NCBI RefSeq assembly: GCF_030265065.1
Contig: NC_080416.1
Location: 26,620,501 to 26,684,500 of the forward strand
Direction: 5' to 3'
Origin: Corythoichthys intestinalis
Lineage: Eukaryota; Chordata; Actinopteri; Syngnathiformes; Syngnathidae
Length of the DNA stretch: 64,000 nucleotides
This document shows positions 1 through 12,400 of this stretch, in pieces (the stretch's first letter is position 1; each line of letters begins with the position of its first letter). A program made the translations under genes and the position numbers. Below the pieces are notes generated by a model. That model was not told the DNA's origin, did not search any database, and saw only the letters and a program-made list of their open reading frames with translations.

Positions 1-191
1 CTGTTGTATGAAGTGCTTGGAGACTCCTTTCAGTGAAAGACTCTACTGTGTATAAATAAGCTTTACTTCACTTTACATACAAAAATACTCAACTGTACAC
101 TGAACGACACTCTCAGACTTTAAAATACTTCAATTGGCAGCAATGGTGTTCCACAGAGATTACTTTTACATCCCTTTGTCTTTATGTATAG
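1..191. other. Intron 2 of copy Z, start
   Basis: This closely matches 16720-16906 in copy A (same TTTACTTCACTTTACATACA stretch), the intron sequence just 5' of the shared hAT element. It contains no gene. Confidence 0.7.
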
Positions 192-351
192 CACAGGTGG
201 GTAGTAAAGTGTTACATTTACTCCGTTACATTTACTTGAGTAACTTTTTGAGAAATATATATTATATATATATTAATATATAATATATATTCTTAGAGTA
301 GTTTTACCACACATTATTTATAGTATTTCTATCTATAGTATTCTAAATATA

Positions 352-2345
352 CAGTGGGGCAAATAAGTATTTAGTCAGCCACTAATTTTGCAAGTTCTCC
401 CACTTGAAAACATTAGAGAGGCCTGTAATTGTCAACATGGGTAAACCTCAACCATGAGAGACAGAATGTGGGAAAAAAAAACAGAAAATCACATTGTTTG
501 ATTGATAAATAATTTATTTGGAAATCATGGTGGAAAATAAGTATTTGGTCAATACCAAAAGTTCATCACAATACTTTGTTATTGTTGGGTCTAAAACTCG
601 TTCTTTAACTTATTTACTTATTTACCCAAGGCAAGCTGACAAAAGGCAGGGCACGGTGAGACAAAGTCAGAGAGTTGACATTTTTCAACCTGTTGGTTGG
701 GAGAGCCAGGAGACATGTTCCGCGACCAATGTCTCATTAGAGTCTCTCTCTGAACTCTCCCGTGCTGCTAACTTTTATTGAGGGCTTGTTGATGAGCAGA
801 ATACAGTTACAACACTGTTTTCCAACGTGGCAGTATTCTAGTCATTGATTGAACAGTCACACTTCCTGATTAAATGACCTGAGCAGGCAAGATATCTTTG
901 TTTTGAACACACATTTGCACTCAAAGTACTGTAGCTTGGTGGAAAAGTACTGAGACGTTGTGTGATGAATCAACATATGTGTGTGTATCCATTTATCAGC
1001 AGGATGTGAGCAATCACTGGTAAGCACATGATTAGGGCTAAAACGGTATTCTTCATAATAGCTTGGGAGTGCGCATATAATAGCTGTGGGAGAGCAAACT
1101 GGCATAATATATTTGGCATATAAAAACAAGCTTATCTTAAAGTTATGTATCCTTTGTTGGCAATAACGGAGGCCAAACGTTTTCTGTAACTCTTCACAAG
1201 CTTTTCACACACTGTTGCTGGTATTTTGGCCCGTTCCTCCATGCAGATCTCCTCTAGAGCAGTGATGTTTTGGGGCTGTCGTTGGGCAACACGGACTTTC
1301 AACTCCCTCTGCAGATTTTCTATGGGGTTGAGACCTGGAGACTGGCTAGGCCACTCCAGGACCTTGAAATGCTTCTTACGAAGCCACTCCTTTGTTGCCC
1401 TGGCTGTGTGTTTGGGATCATTGTCATGCTGAAAGACCCAGCCACGTCTCATCTTCAATGCCCTTGCTGATGGAAGGAGATTTTCATTCAATATCTCTCG
1501 ATACATGGCCCCATTCATTCTTTCCTTTACACAGATCAGTCGTCCTGGTCCCTTTGCAGAAAAACAGCCCCAAAGTATGATGTTTCCACCCCCATGCTTC
1601 ACAGTGGGTATGGTGCAATTCCGTATTCTTTTTCCTCCAAACAAGAGAACCTATGTTTCTACCAAAAAGTTCTATTTTGGTTTCATCTGACCATAACACA
1701 TTTCCCAGTCCTCTTCTGGATCATCCAAATGCTCTTCAGTGATCCGCAGACGGGCCTGGAGGTGTACTTTCTTCAGCAGGGGGACACGTCGGGCAGTGCA
1801 GGATTTGAGTCCATGGCGGCGCATTGTGTTACTGATAGAAGCCTTTGTTACTGTGGTCCCAGCTCTCTGTAGGTCATTCACTAGGTCCCCCTGTGTGGTT
1901 CTGGGATTTTTGTTCCTCGTTCTTGCTATCATTTTGACGCCACGGGGTGAGGAGGGAGTTGAAAGTCGGTGTTGCCCAACGACAGCCCCAAAACATCACT
2001 GCTCTAGAGGAGATCTGCATGGAGGAATGGGCCAAAATACCAGCGACAGTGTGTGAAAAACTTGTGAAGAGTTACAGAAAACGTTTGGCCTCCGTTATTG
2101 CCTACAAAGGGTACATAACAAAGTATTGAGATGAACTTTTGGTATCGCCCAAATACTTATTTTCCACCATGATTTGCAAATAAATTCTTTAAAAATCAAA
2201 CAATGTGATTTTCTGAGTTTTTTTCCACATTCTGTCTTTCATGGTTGAAGTTTACCCATGTTGACAATTACAGGCCTCTCTAATATTTTCAAGTGGGCGG
2301 AACTTGCACAATTAGTGGTTGACTAAATACTTATTTGCCCCACTG
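352..2345 (-). mobile_element. Tc1-like transposon with two mirrored 3' halves
   Basis: TA target duplications flank ends beginning CAGTGGGGCAAATAAG. The transposase runs on the minus strand from about 1932 down to 1142, with DDE-type signatures ([28 protein letters not shown]), and is frameshifted. It lacks the N-terminal DNA-binding region. At about 1940 the sequence turns round, and 1950-2345 is a plus-strand copy of the transposase C-terminus plus the 3' end (for example [14 protein letters not shown]). Both outer arms therefore derive from the 3' half. A ~558-bp insert at 584-1141 splits the left arm. The empty site is the copy A hAT interior. Confidence 0.85.
584..1141 (-). mobile_element. 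Probable solo LTR inside the Tc1 element
   Basis: This insert is flanked by the 5-bp direct repeat GTTAT (579-583 and 1142-1146). Read on the minus strand it has an AATAAA signal, a following R-U5-like stretch and an end in CCCAACA. That fits a lone long terminal repeat of an LTR retrotransposon. The other end does not show a clear TG. It is a fossil; the family is not identified. Confidence 0.4.
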
Positions 2346-4244
2346 TATATGTATATGTATATGTATATATGTATATCCTTATGTCCTTATATACAGTATA
2401 TCCTTATGTGGTACATTTTTGCATCGGGAGCAAATTCTTTTACTCTTTTTCCGTAGGTACTTGTGCTTTTGCTAAAATAATTTTTGCACCTGTATCTGTA
2501 CTTAAGTAAAAAAAAAAAAAAAAAGTGTGCGCTTCATCCACCACTGTAATTTTGTGACCTTGTGAAAATGTATGACAGGTATCTGGGCCTAAACACGACT
2601 GCAGTGAAATATTACACGTTAGGCCTGGCTGCCTGCTGGGAACAGGAAACGCCCTCTTTTACTAGACAGGCTCCAAGGGGAAAAAAAATCAATTTACCTC
2701 AAACCTGCGTCAGAGGAACCGTAAGATGTGTTCAGGTGCCTGATGAAAAATTTTGAGGTTTCGTTGAAGCAGAGGGATCCAAATAGGAAAGTGATAATGA
2801 CTCACCAAAATTTGCAGATACATGCCGCTTGGCGTAAATTTGAATAATGTTTCAACCATGCAAAAAACCATAACAAAATGGCTCAACATCTCCCCCTCGA
2901 ATTTTTCAAAAGGGCCTCTCGTATTTTTTTTTTTTAATGTAGAGCGATCAAAATTAGGGAGTCGATACCTAGTACAAAACTACACCAAAACGTTTCTTGG
3001 ACCCATATCTCAAACCCAACAGGAAATTGCGTGTTTTGGGATTGAATGTGAAAAAAATATTTGTGATTTTAGTCTATTTACAGGGTGCACATTTGAGACA
3101 TTCACAGGGTGCACATTTGAGACATTGGCTCAAAATTGGTGAGATTGTTCATGAGACATATGAGATCAAAATGGTGAGTTTTCATTCCAGGACCTGACCT
3201 GGGCTGGGTGCCAAAGTCGACCTTGTTTTTGGCAACATGCCAAATTCAGTAAATGACTAATAACTCCCTGATCCAAGGTTCAGTCTTTTTCATATGTGGC
3301 ATGTATTAAAGGTATTCCAGCCTGAACACGACTGCATTGAAATATTACGCATTAGGTTTGGCGCCCGCTGCTGGGAATACAAAACGCCATGTGTCCAGGT
3401 GCCTGATGAAAAATTTTGAGGATTCATTGAAGCAGAGGGCTCCAAACAGGAAAGTGAAAATGACTGTCGCCATGTTGCCTCACCACAAATTTTGAACGGT
3501 CATAACTTGGCAGATATACAACATATCTGTGCCAAACTTGATGTGGTTGATGAGTGTCCTACCCTGAAGGGTCCTGTAGGGATCATTTGCATCAAACCTT
3601 ACCCTACTAACGCAGCTTATAGAGCCATGAAATTTGGCACATTGCTCGAATTGGCCCAATTAGAGGATTCATTTTGGTTTTGAATAAGGGTGTGACTTTG
3701 CAGCTGAGTAGCGCCTCCTTTTTTTGTAGAACCCTCTTCAAAAGATTTTTTTTCACCTAGGTAATTGAATATATTTCTCATCTCAGGATATAGAAAAACA
3801 TCTCAGCTATGCCCACAACACAAAATAAGGTTCCACACAAAAAAGTTTCAAGCACAGGTTAATTTTTCATCGGATGATAAGAGGGGCGATCTGCCACCAC
3901 CTTGAGCTGCGTGCCGTATGAGTTGCGCAAAACTGCAAGGGCCCGTTTACTCATGCTTGCACGCCTAGTTTGTATTTGTTTGGCTTCATGTGGTGATGTA
4001 ATATGGTATAGTACAGTAGAATAATAACAGTTCATATAAATAAATTTGTGCTTTGAAAAAAATTTAAAAAATAAAATCAAACATTTTAAGCAGTAACTCA
4101 TAATATTACTCATTACTTGAGTATTCTTTTCGCCAAATACTTGTACTTAAGTACATTTTTTGAATGGCTACTATTACTTGAGTAATATTATTTTGAAGTT
4201 ATGCTACTCTTGAGTAAAAATGTTGACTACACTGCCCACCTCTG

Positions 4245-4387
4245 CTGTACTGTCAACATTAATAAATAGGAAATTCTATATCTTTTATAAAACTCAAGAA
4301 ATACATCAAATTTTAGCTACAAGTATGACATTTAGACTGTTGTAGTTCAAGTCGAACAGACTTTTACATTACGAGGAGACAACCTAC
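4245..4387. other. Intron 2 of copy Z, end
   Basis: This short stretch between the hAT element and exon 2 is closely matched by 18252-18397 in copy A and 36202-36335 in copy B. Confidence 0.7.
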
Positions 4388-4604
4388 CGTTCGTTGGCTT
4401 TGAATTCGATCGTGCCTCGCTGACTGAGGCGTAGTAATTTTCAGAAGATGATGAAGCTGCAGCTGTCCAACCAAATTTAGCCAGTTTGACAAATACAAGT
4501 ACTAAATAGCACACGGGTCGTACTTTTCGTTTTCTGAACTCACCCCTTTTACCATTTCCCGATTTGGCAAAAACCTCCAAGTTGAAAACATCTGGTCTGG
4601 GCAT
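4388..4604 (-). CDS. C-type lectin receptor copy Z, exons 1-2 (5' part only)
   Basis: This is the 5' end of a tandem lectin-receptor gene; the membrane, neck and lectin exons must lie left of base 1. Exon 1 is 4544-4604, with the ATG at 4604 and a GTGAGT donor. An 81-bp intron follows, then exon 2 at 4388-4462, ending in a GTAGGT donor. Both junctions are phase 1, exactly as in copies A and B. The visible 45 residues form the cytoplasmic tail, starting MPRPDVFNLEVF and ending in a Ser-rich stretch with the motif ENYYASVSEA. Copies A and B have END in place of ENY, so the doubled Tyr is special to this copy. Bases 1-180 match the sequence just after the membrane exon of copy A, so the missing exon 3 should sit about 30 bp outside the window. 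Inferred role: type II surface lectin of innate immune cells. Confidence 0.85.
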
Positions 4605-5462
4605 TTTAGCGCTGTAAAGAAAGATCTTGACTGGACTTGATTTCCTTATGCAAACGCACATGAGGAAGATTTGCAATAATCATCAAAATCACTTTTTTTG
4701 GGAGTGTTCTGAGTTGCACTTCCTCTTTTGTATGTCTTTTTTAAAGGGAAGCGTAAGGTCAAATTGCCAGAAACAGAGACAAAAGTCAACATTTTCTTGT
4801 TTGCATCATTTTTATGTGCCACATTAAAGTTTCTAGAGACAGAAGTATAAAGTGAAAGGAGCTGATAATAGGTTGCTGAGATCCATTTGCTGCCGCACAA
4901 TAAAGAAAACTAAAACAGGAACTTAACATGACAACAATTTATAATGATAAGTGACTAAAATGACGTCGTCGGTAACGAGGAGTACGAAGAAATGACGTGC
5001 CGATGCTGTGTAATATGTACTTTTCGAGCTCTAGTTTACAACCACTAGTCGACCTAACCAAGATGGCCGCCTGATACGTATTTTGTCATAAAAAGTTGAG
5101 GATAGACATCCAATGGTGTGGTGCGCAATCATCCTTCTGTTGTGAATTTCAATGAGTTTATCTCTAATGAGCTGCCAACCCTCCCACCTCAAATGGATTG
5201 GATGTCTAGCACTGTCAATGGCAGCCAATGCCAGGCAATGAGTTAATTTTTGAGTTTCCTGCTTTAAGTTTCAAGGAGTGTCTGTCCAAGCAATGATTGC
5301 AATTACAGTAAAGTGTTTGCAGTAATTTAGTATTGAAATAAATAATGATTTGTATAGTTTTTCACCACTACTCCAAAACTCCAAATTGAAAAGGTGATTA
5401 ATGTATGATACAATTTATTAATGTTCGTATTCATTAATACATTTTGAACTTGACAAGACCTA
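4605..5462. other. 5' flank of lectin copy Z
   Basis: The promoter side of copy Z matches the flank of copy A (18613-19120) and parts of that of copy B (36551-36892). It holds the PU.1-like site and, around 4960-5020, a TGACGTCG stretch. Near 5170-5225 there is a short dispersed motif (GGATGTCTAGCACTGTCAAT) also seen beside other copies. I find no coding exon. Confidence 0.6.
4716..4730 (-). promoter_or_regulatory. PU.1/ETS-like site upstream of copy Z
   Basis: On the minus strand the sequence reads CAAAAGAGGAAGTGC, a very good match to the known PU.1 (SPI1) pattern AAAAAGAGGAAGTG. It lies 112-126 bp upstream of the ATG at 4604. The same site is kept in A and B at nearly the same distance, while surrounding bases differ. 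PU.1 drives myeloid and B-cell genes, so this suggests expression in macrophage-like cells. No TATA box is obvious. Confidence 0.6.
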
Positions 5463-6934
5463 TAGTGGTATGAAAAAGTATCTGAACCTTTTGTAATTTC
5501 TCACATTTCTGCATAAAATCACTATCAAAAGTGATCTGATCTTTGTCAAAATCACACAGATGAAAAAAACAGTGTCTGCTTTAACTAAAACCACCCCAAA
5601 ATTTGTAGGTTTTCATATTTTAATGATAGTATGCAAACAATGACAACGGAGAAAAATAGGTAAGTGAACCATCACATTTAATGTTTTGTGCCCCACCTTC
5701 GGCAGCAATAACTTCAACCAGACACTTCCTGTAGCTGCAGATCAGTCTGGCACATCTATCAGGACTAATCTTGGCCCATTCTTCTCTACAAAACTGCTGT
5801 AGTTCAGTCAGATTCCTGGGATATCTGGCATGAATCGCTGCTTTAGGTCATGCCACAGCATCTCAATGGGGTTCAAGTCTGGACTTTGACTTGGCCACTC
5901 CAGAACGTGTATTTTGTTCTTCTGAAACCATTCTGTAGTTGATCTACTTCCATGTTTTGGATCATTGTCTTGTTACAGCATCCATCCTCTTTTTAGCCTA
6001 AGGGTAGGACAGACGGCATCAGGTTTTCCTGAAAAACATCTTAATAAACTTTTGAATTCATTCTTCCATTAATGGTTGCAAGTTGTCTAGGCCCTGAGGT
6101 AGCAAAACAGCCCCAAATCATAATGCTCCCTCCACTGTGCTTCACAGTGGAGATGAGGTGTTGATGTTGGTGAGCTGTTCCATTTTCCTTCACACATTAC
6201 GTTGTGTGTTACTGCCAAACAATTGAACTTTGGTTTCATCAGTCGACAAAATATTTTACCACAACTTCTGTGGAGTGTTCAAGTGCCTTTTTGTGAACAT
6301 TAAACGAGCAACAATGTTTTTTTAGAGAGCAGTGGCTTCCTCTGTGAGTCCTCCGATGATAGTTGATGCGTGAACGGAGATATTGGACTGTGCCAGTGAT
6401 TTCTGTAAGTCTTTAGGAGACACTGTAGGGTTCTTTTTTACCTCTCTGAGTATTCTGCACTGAACTCTTGGCGTCATTTTTGGTGGACGGCCATTCCTTG
6501 GGAGTCAAGCAACAGTCCCAAACTCTCTCCATTTGTAGACAATGTCTCTGACTGTCGATTGATGAACATCAAAACTTTTAGAGATGGTTTTGTATCCTTT
6601 TCCAGCTTTATACAAATCAACAATCTTGATTCTTACCAGGTGTGTGTTTTATAGTGGGTAGGGCAGCTTTAAACCACTCATCAGTGACTGGCCACACAGC
6701 TGACTTAAATTGTTTGGTAAACATTGGTTTCAATTGCTCCTTATTTCCCCCCTTTTGTTTGCATGCTATCCTCATTAAAATATAAAAACCTATAAAGGTT
6801 TGGGTGGTTTTAGTTAAAGAAGACACTGTTTTTACATCTGTGTGATTTTGACAAAGATCATATCACATTTGATGGTGATTTTATGCAGAAATGTGAGAAA
6901 TTCCAAAAGGTTCAGGTACTTTTTCATACCACTG
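5463..6934 (-). mobile_element. Decayed Tc1-like transposon
   Basis: The inverted ends TAGTGGTATGAAAAAGTA and, on the right, the complement of CAGTGGTATGAAAAAGTA are flanked by TA. A degraded transposase is readable on the minus strand in several frames, including the reverse complements of regions encoding SQSPDLNP (about 5875-5895) and WSSDETK-like sequence. It has many stops and shifts. Length (1472 bp) is near full. It lies between copies Z and A. Confidence 0.8.
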
Positions 6935-7163
6935 TAATAGGTTAATATGATATAATGACTTTTAACCAATATCTCGACATTGTCCAACTCCAAAAATCCG
7001 ATACCGATATACCCATTAATGAATGCTTATGACAGATGTCACTAAGTGTCATCGGGCAAATTATGTCACTAACTCCATTTATGTCCAGTTCGGATCTTTT
7101 GCATGCATTCAAAGGTGAAAGAATTTGCCGGATGACACAAAATGACAAATAAGCATTCATTAA
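6935..7163. repeat. Left part of an older repeat split by the TTAA element
   Basis: The stretch with GAATGCTTATGACAGATGTC resumes after the TTAA element at 8668-8760 (GTGTCATGTCATAAGTATGA). The two sides look like one older fish repeat interrupted at TTAA. No gene is seen. Confidence 0.5.
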
Positions 7164-8663
7164 AGGGATCCTCTGTTTTTAAGACAAGTAATTCTTAAAA
7201 GATACATGTTAGTATGAGTTATAATAATTTGATATTACAACCCCTCTTAATTTTTTTGTTTTAATAAAGTTTGTAAAATTATTTTAAGTGATAGGTCGCC
7301 GTTCTTGTTATGTCGCAGTGCGTGACGTCACCGGTCCCTTTGCCGAAATTCCAGCGTGTCACTCGTTAGCTTTCTCAACATGTCGTCAGTTCTACCCTTC
7401 CTATTTGAACCAGATCTGAAAAGTGAAGAGCAGGACAGCACTGTTGGTCGTTCACAAGACAAGCTTCAGGGAAAAATGCGTGCAGCAAATACCTGATAAG
7501 ACAAAAGTTGGGCAAAACTGGTGATGCGAGAGAGTCCTGTTGGGAAGTCCGGTTGGGAGCGAGAGTGTATGCTGTCCGGTTTTATTAGCAGATATTCAAG
7601 GTAAGCGTATTGCGTTTTCAAACTTATCCCAATATAATTATGTAGATTGTTAGCATCCAGAGCTGTCGTGTGCTTACAGTACAGGCCAAAGAGCACACCT
7701 TGTGTAATCCATTTCTTGTACATTGTAACACGTGGTAGCTAGGATACATGTATAAAAATACCAAAAAGGGGAGAAGCTTCTACTTATGCACATTTGTTCA
7801 CAAAAAAAAAAATATTTCAACCTTGACCACTCTTCACTCGGGAGCTCAGCAGTACGCAAACACGCGTTCCCTGACGAACTCCCAACATTGTTGCAAGGTC
7901 CACGTCAGAGTCACTGTCGTCACTGTAGCGTGCCATAGTGCTTTAATTATTTAGTATGATTTGGGGAAAACTCCCACGAAGAATAGTCAATAAAAAAGAT
8001 AGCAATAGTAATCCAAATCCGCGTTTTTTACTCTCTCGAAGATCCAGGAATTAGACCGATACCACGACAATGTCGCAGCCGCGATTAGGCCGTCGATTCC
8101 ACAAAATAGACTGATCCAAAAAGCCGCTGTGGGACCGACGAATCAAAAAAATGGACAGATCCGAAACCAATATTGCAGACGCGGTGGGAACGTCGGATCC
8201 AGAAAATAGACGGATCCCTTACTTGACTGAGGATCCAGGAAAAATGTTTGGGTGCTAGTTGTAACGCGTGGTGGGTAGGATACGTGCATGCAAGGAACAA
8301 AAAGGGGGAGAAGCTTCCACTTGTGCACATTTATTCACAAAAAATAATAATTCCACCTTGACCACTCACTTCACTCCCCTTGTTTCCATTTGACTGGAAA
8401 TTGCATCCAAAAGCAGCACATCGTGGCATTTTACTTCGCGAGTTTAGGCAGCAATAAGCAATTGTTAAACACGAAAGATGCCAATGACGTCATCACTGCG
8501 AGCCCGCAAACCATGGCGCCAACTAACGGTCAAAATATGGACTAAATATTATAAAATATTGCCATTGATTTAACATTTTATGTGTTTCTAACAACATATT
8601 TTAGTACAAGAGAACAATTGTGGTTTAATTAGAGCCTACATGTATTTAAGTTAGAAGATCACT
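7164..8663. mobile_element. TTAA-flanked DNA transposon relic
   Basis: TTAA at 7160-7163 and 8664-8667 flanks short inverted ends (AGGGATCCTCT and AGAAGATCACT). Two short convergent coding starts can be read: plus strand from about 7380 (MSSVLPFLFEPDLKSEE) and minus strand from about 7943 (MARYSDDSDSDVDLATM). Neither is identified. TTAA targets fit Kolobok or piggyBac. Inside, about 110 bp are directly repeated (7719-7830 and 8258-8368). Confidence 0.55.
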
Positions 8664-9443
8664 TTAACGCTCACGGCAGTGTCATGTCATAAGTATGATT
8701 GTCTTATGACAGTCTTATGGCGCCACTGTCAAATAAAGTGTTACCAAATACCATAACTAGCAATTAATGAAACAACTGGAACAGTAACTGAAGAAATAAT
8801 TAGCACAGAATGAATTTTGATTGTTATTTACATTTGTAGCGCTCCAGTGCATGCTTGGAGGCATGTTGGACGACAACAGTGATGACAGCTGGTGGCAGCA
8901 GAGGTTGACTATCTCCACCAAGGGAGCAGTGAGGCCAAATGAAGTTCCTTGAAGCAATGAAGCTTTGCAGCAAATTGGTTCAAAGCTTCAATTTCATTTG
9001 GTCTTTGACAGTTTATGATGCCGATGTCAAATAAATTGTTACCGGTTAGTATCTTTTGGTGTAGTAAATATCCCATTATACAGTGAGGACAGCTGCGGCT
9101 TATAGTCTGGTGCGGCTTATCTATGAACAAATGCTGTTTTCGTGTAAAATTTGGTGGGTGGCGGTTTATAGTCAGGTGCGCCTTACAGCGCGAAAATTAC
9201 GATAGGTTTTCCCTTAACAAACGTTAGCACAGCGAAAAAAAAAAAATCATTTGTACCACTTTCCAGGGCTCTACATGAAAGAGGCAAGTTTTTGCAAGTT
9301 TTTTTTTAACAACAACAACAACAACAACAAAAAAGAACGTGCTTGGAGGAGGAATATGAGGCGCAATTTTTGTGAAATGGCATTCTATTCATTTTGTTGT
9401 CTTTCTGTGGAGTTTCAAAAGTAATGGTAATCAGGTGAAGTTT
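8664..9443. other. Intergenic DNA 3' of lectin copy A
   Basis: It contains the right part of the older repeat (to about 8760), a stretch with TATAGTCTGGTGCGGCTTAT near 9100-9180 typical of dispersed fish repeats, and an (AAC)n microsatellite at 9309-9330. The 3' UTR of copy A should start here; no firm poly(A) signal is chosen. No gene is seen. Confidence 0.5.
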
Positions 9444-12400
9444 TCATCCTTTCTGCGCCGCTTTCTCACAAATCCACCTGTGCGGAATGCTACAGGCTCT
9501 GTCGAACCAGCTCTGCAATTCTTTTGCAATGTCCGGGTCACCAATGCGTGCACAGTCTTCGCCGCCTCTCTCGTTCACCCAATCGTCAGGCTCCCATGGG
9601 GCCCAGAATGCCAAGCTGAGCGTACAAAAATACCAAAAATACGTTTTAAAAACAAGACATGGAAACATTTTTGGAATCATGTTGAGCACAAACGGAACCT
9701 GAGATTTAGAGGGGAGCCGTCCGTCCACAGCCATTGACCCTCCTGCTGAGAGTCCGTCAGGCCGATCCAAAACTTGTCCTCTTCAAAGGACATTATGTCC
9801 AACAGTCTCCGTGCCAAAAATTTCTAATGAAAGTTATAAACATGTAGGAGTCAATATTAAACTTTTCATGCGCGTATTCCCTTTATTTATTTATTATTAG
9901 AGATGTCCCGATCGATCGGGATGATCGGGTCCGATCACGTCATTTTTAAAGTATCGGAATCGGCAAAAAAATATCGGACATACCTTTTTTAATGTACTGT
10001 ACATACTGTATATTTTTTAATTAAATCGTTTTCTAATTGTATTTAACGTTACAGACATAATGTTACACTCATCCTGAGTCTTTAGTTTAGGCTTAAGGTA
10101 GGGTTATCAAATCTATCCCGATAACGGCGGTAATTCATTTTTTAAAAAATGTATCACATTAAAATATTTAACGCAATTAATGCATGCGCCGCACGACCCA
10201 CTCACGCATTGTCACGCTCATTCTGTAATGACGCCGTTTTACCTATATAGAGAGATAAAAGGCAGCGTAAAGTGAGTAGAGTGAATTTTGGCAGTCTTTG
10301 GAGCCTTTTTTTAATTGGCTAAAGCCTTACAATCCCTCTCCCTACGATTAGAAATAACGTGGGAAGCAATGTGGGGAAGCAAGGTAGTAATTGATCTTTT
10401 TCTTAACACCCTATGTTATTTCCTAATGCAGAGAAGATATATCAATTGGTAGCCCTACGCACAGTCATAGTTGCACTTCCCATCATGCATTTGGGCATGG
10501 CTACGGTATCATTTACTGAAAGCTCAACAAATACACTAGATGGCAATATTTAGTCACAACATACAAAGTCAAATTTATCCTTTAAGAATTACAAGTCTTT
10601 CTATCCGTGGATCCCTCTCACAGAAAGAATGTTAATAATGTAAATGCCATCTTGAGGATTTATTGTCATAATAAACAAATACAGTACTTATGTACTGTAT
10701 GTTTAATGTATATATTAGTCCGAGTTTTATTCATTTTTTTCTTAATGCATTGCCGAAATGTATATGATCGGGAAAAATTATCGGGAATGATTTGAATTGA
10801 ATCGGGAGCAAAAAAAAGCTATCGGATCGGGAAATATCGGGATCGGCAGATACTCAAGCTAAAACGATCGGGAGCAAAAAAACATGATCGGAACAACCCT
10901 ATTTATTATAAACTTTTAAAAACTCTTAAAGGGCATTCATTTTACTTATTGACTGTCACTGACAGCACTAGACGTCCAAACCATTTTGTCTGGGAGGAGC
11001 AAACAGGGTTGAAAGTGGCTCAAATTTCTTGCCGGAACTTCCTGACATAAAGGTTGCCGCGGAGCCGGAATTTTTTTAATACATTTTGTAATTTTTTGGG
11101 TGGTCCTACAACCACTGAAATGCAAAGAAAACTGCTTTTGGCATAGTAATACCTATCATACACACTAGTGCCGGTTACTGGTTTCAAGGTTTACCACGGT
11201 ATGAAAACGTCACGGTTTCAAAACCACAAAAATTTTCCGTCGTACCGTACTATTACTATTGGTATTAGCTATCTGAAATCCATGGCTTACAGCAGCAGCA
11301 CCCCCCCCTCCTGTTTGCTGTTCTGTCCTGTGTCTGTCGATGACACTCCACCTGAGCTTTTTCCCACCTCAAAAAAGACAAACTCGCTAGTATAGGAGTA
11401 CTTCGGCTACCGAAAAGAACCAGACGGCTGCGGCTTAGAGGAGGAAGGACTGCAGGACCTCCAACATGATTTCACATTTATGCAGGGGTGAAAGTGGGCC
11501 AGAAGGGTCAGGAACGCAGTTCCGGTATAAGATTCAGGGCCAGTACGCAGTTCCGATATAAGATTCAGGGCCGGAATACTGTTCCGGTATAAGATTCGGG
11601 GCCGGAATGCTGTTCCGGTACATGGTGCTTTAATTCCGAAAATATGAAAGCACTGTCAAAACACTATTTGGGGATGGCGTGGCTCAGTGATAGAGTAGTT
11701 GCCCCCTGACCCAGAGGTTGTGGGTTCAATTCTCTTCCCTGATGAACTCGCCGAAGTATGCTTGAGCAAGATACTGAACCCCACATTGCTCCTGGTGCTG
11801 CATCACCAGTGGGTAGATGGCGATGTAGTGTAAAGCGCTTTGAGCGCCTTGAAAGGTGGAAAAGCGCTATATAAGTATAACACCATTTACCATTTACGAT
11901 TTAAAAAAAAAAAAAAAAGCTAAACTGACACACATGCATTTCAGCCCCAAGAATAAAACAATCTACCAACATCAGATTTACATACACAAGTGTTAATAAC
12001 AAGCATAATAAAGTGCTGGTGTAGCGTAATCCGTTTCCACCAATATTTATTATTGATTTTATTCCACGGACGGCATGGAGGTTTTCCCAGCTGTTGCAGT
12101 TATCTGAGTCTGACGATGATGACACACGCAGCAAAGCAAAACGCCTGGACTCATTTATCCGTTCAACTGGGTGACATACTGACATGTGATCAGCAGAGAT
12201 GTTTAGCTCTGATTGGTTCAAATTTGCATGTTTTCTGGAACAGCAAAAAAAAAGAAAAGAAAAGCTTGTTGAATTGATGCGACAAAAAAAGGGCAATGCA
12301 ACATAAAATGGATCAAATCTTTAAGCGCAACGAAAGACTTGAAAAGGCTTATTTATCATATTTAGTTTTATTTGCTCTGATGGGGAGGTTCAGAACATCT

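Larger units (their letters stand above)
192..4244. mobile_element. hAT-type non-autonomous element in intron 2 of copy Z (with nested Tc1)
   Basis: Left end CACAGGTGGGTAGTAA and right end CTGCCCACCTCTG are inverted repeats of the fish hAT family whose ends resemble GGTGGGTAGTAACGCG. Imperfect 8-bp repeats flank it (ATGTATAG and CTGTACTG). The interior holds the block 2560-3800, which recurs in copies A (17280-17990) and B (33490-34800); part of it occurs twice here (2575-2760 and 3310-3480). A Tc1 element is inserted at 352-2345. No long reading frame is supported in the block. Confidence 0.75.

Noticed and set aside
4388-4604. A canonical ITIM in the lectin tail
   Set aside because: The residue two before Tyr is Asn, not I/V/L/S, so the motif does not meet the rule.
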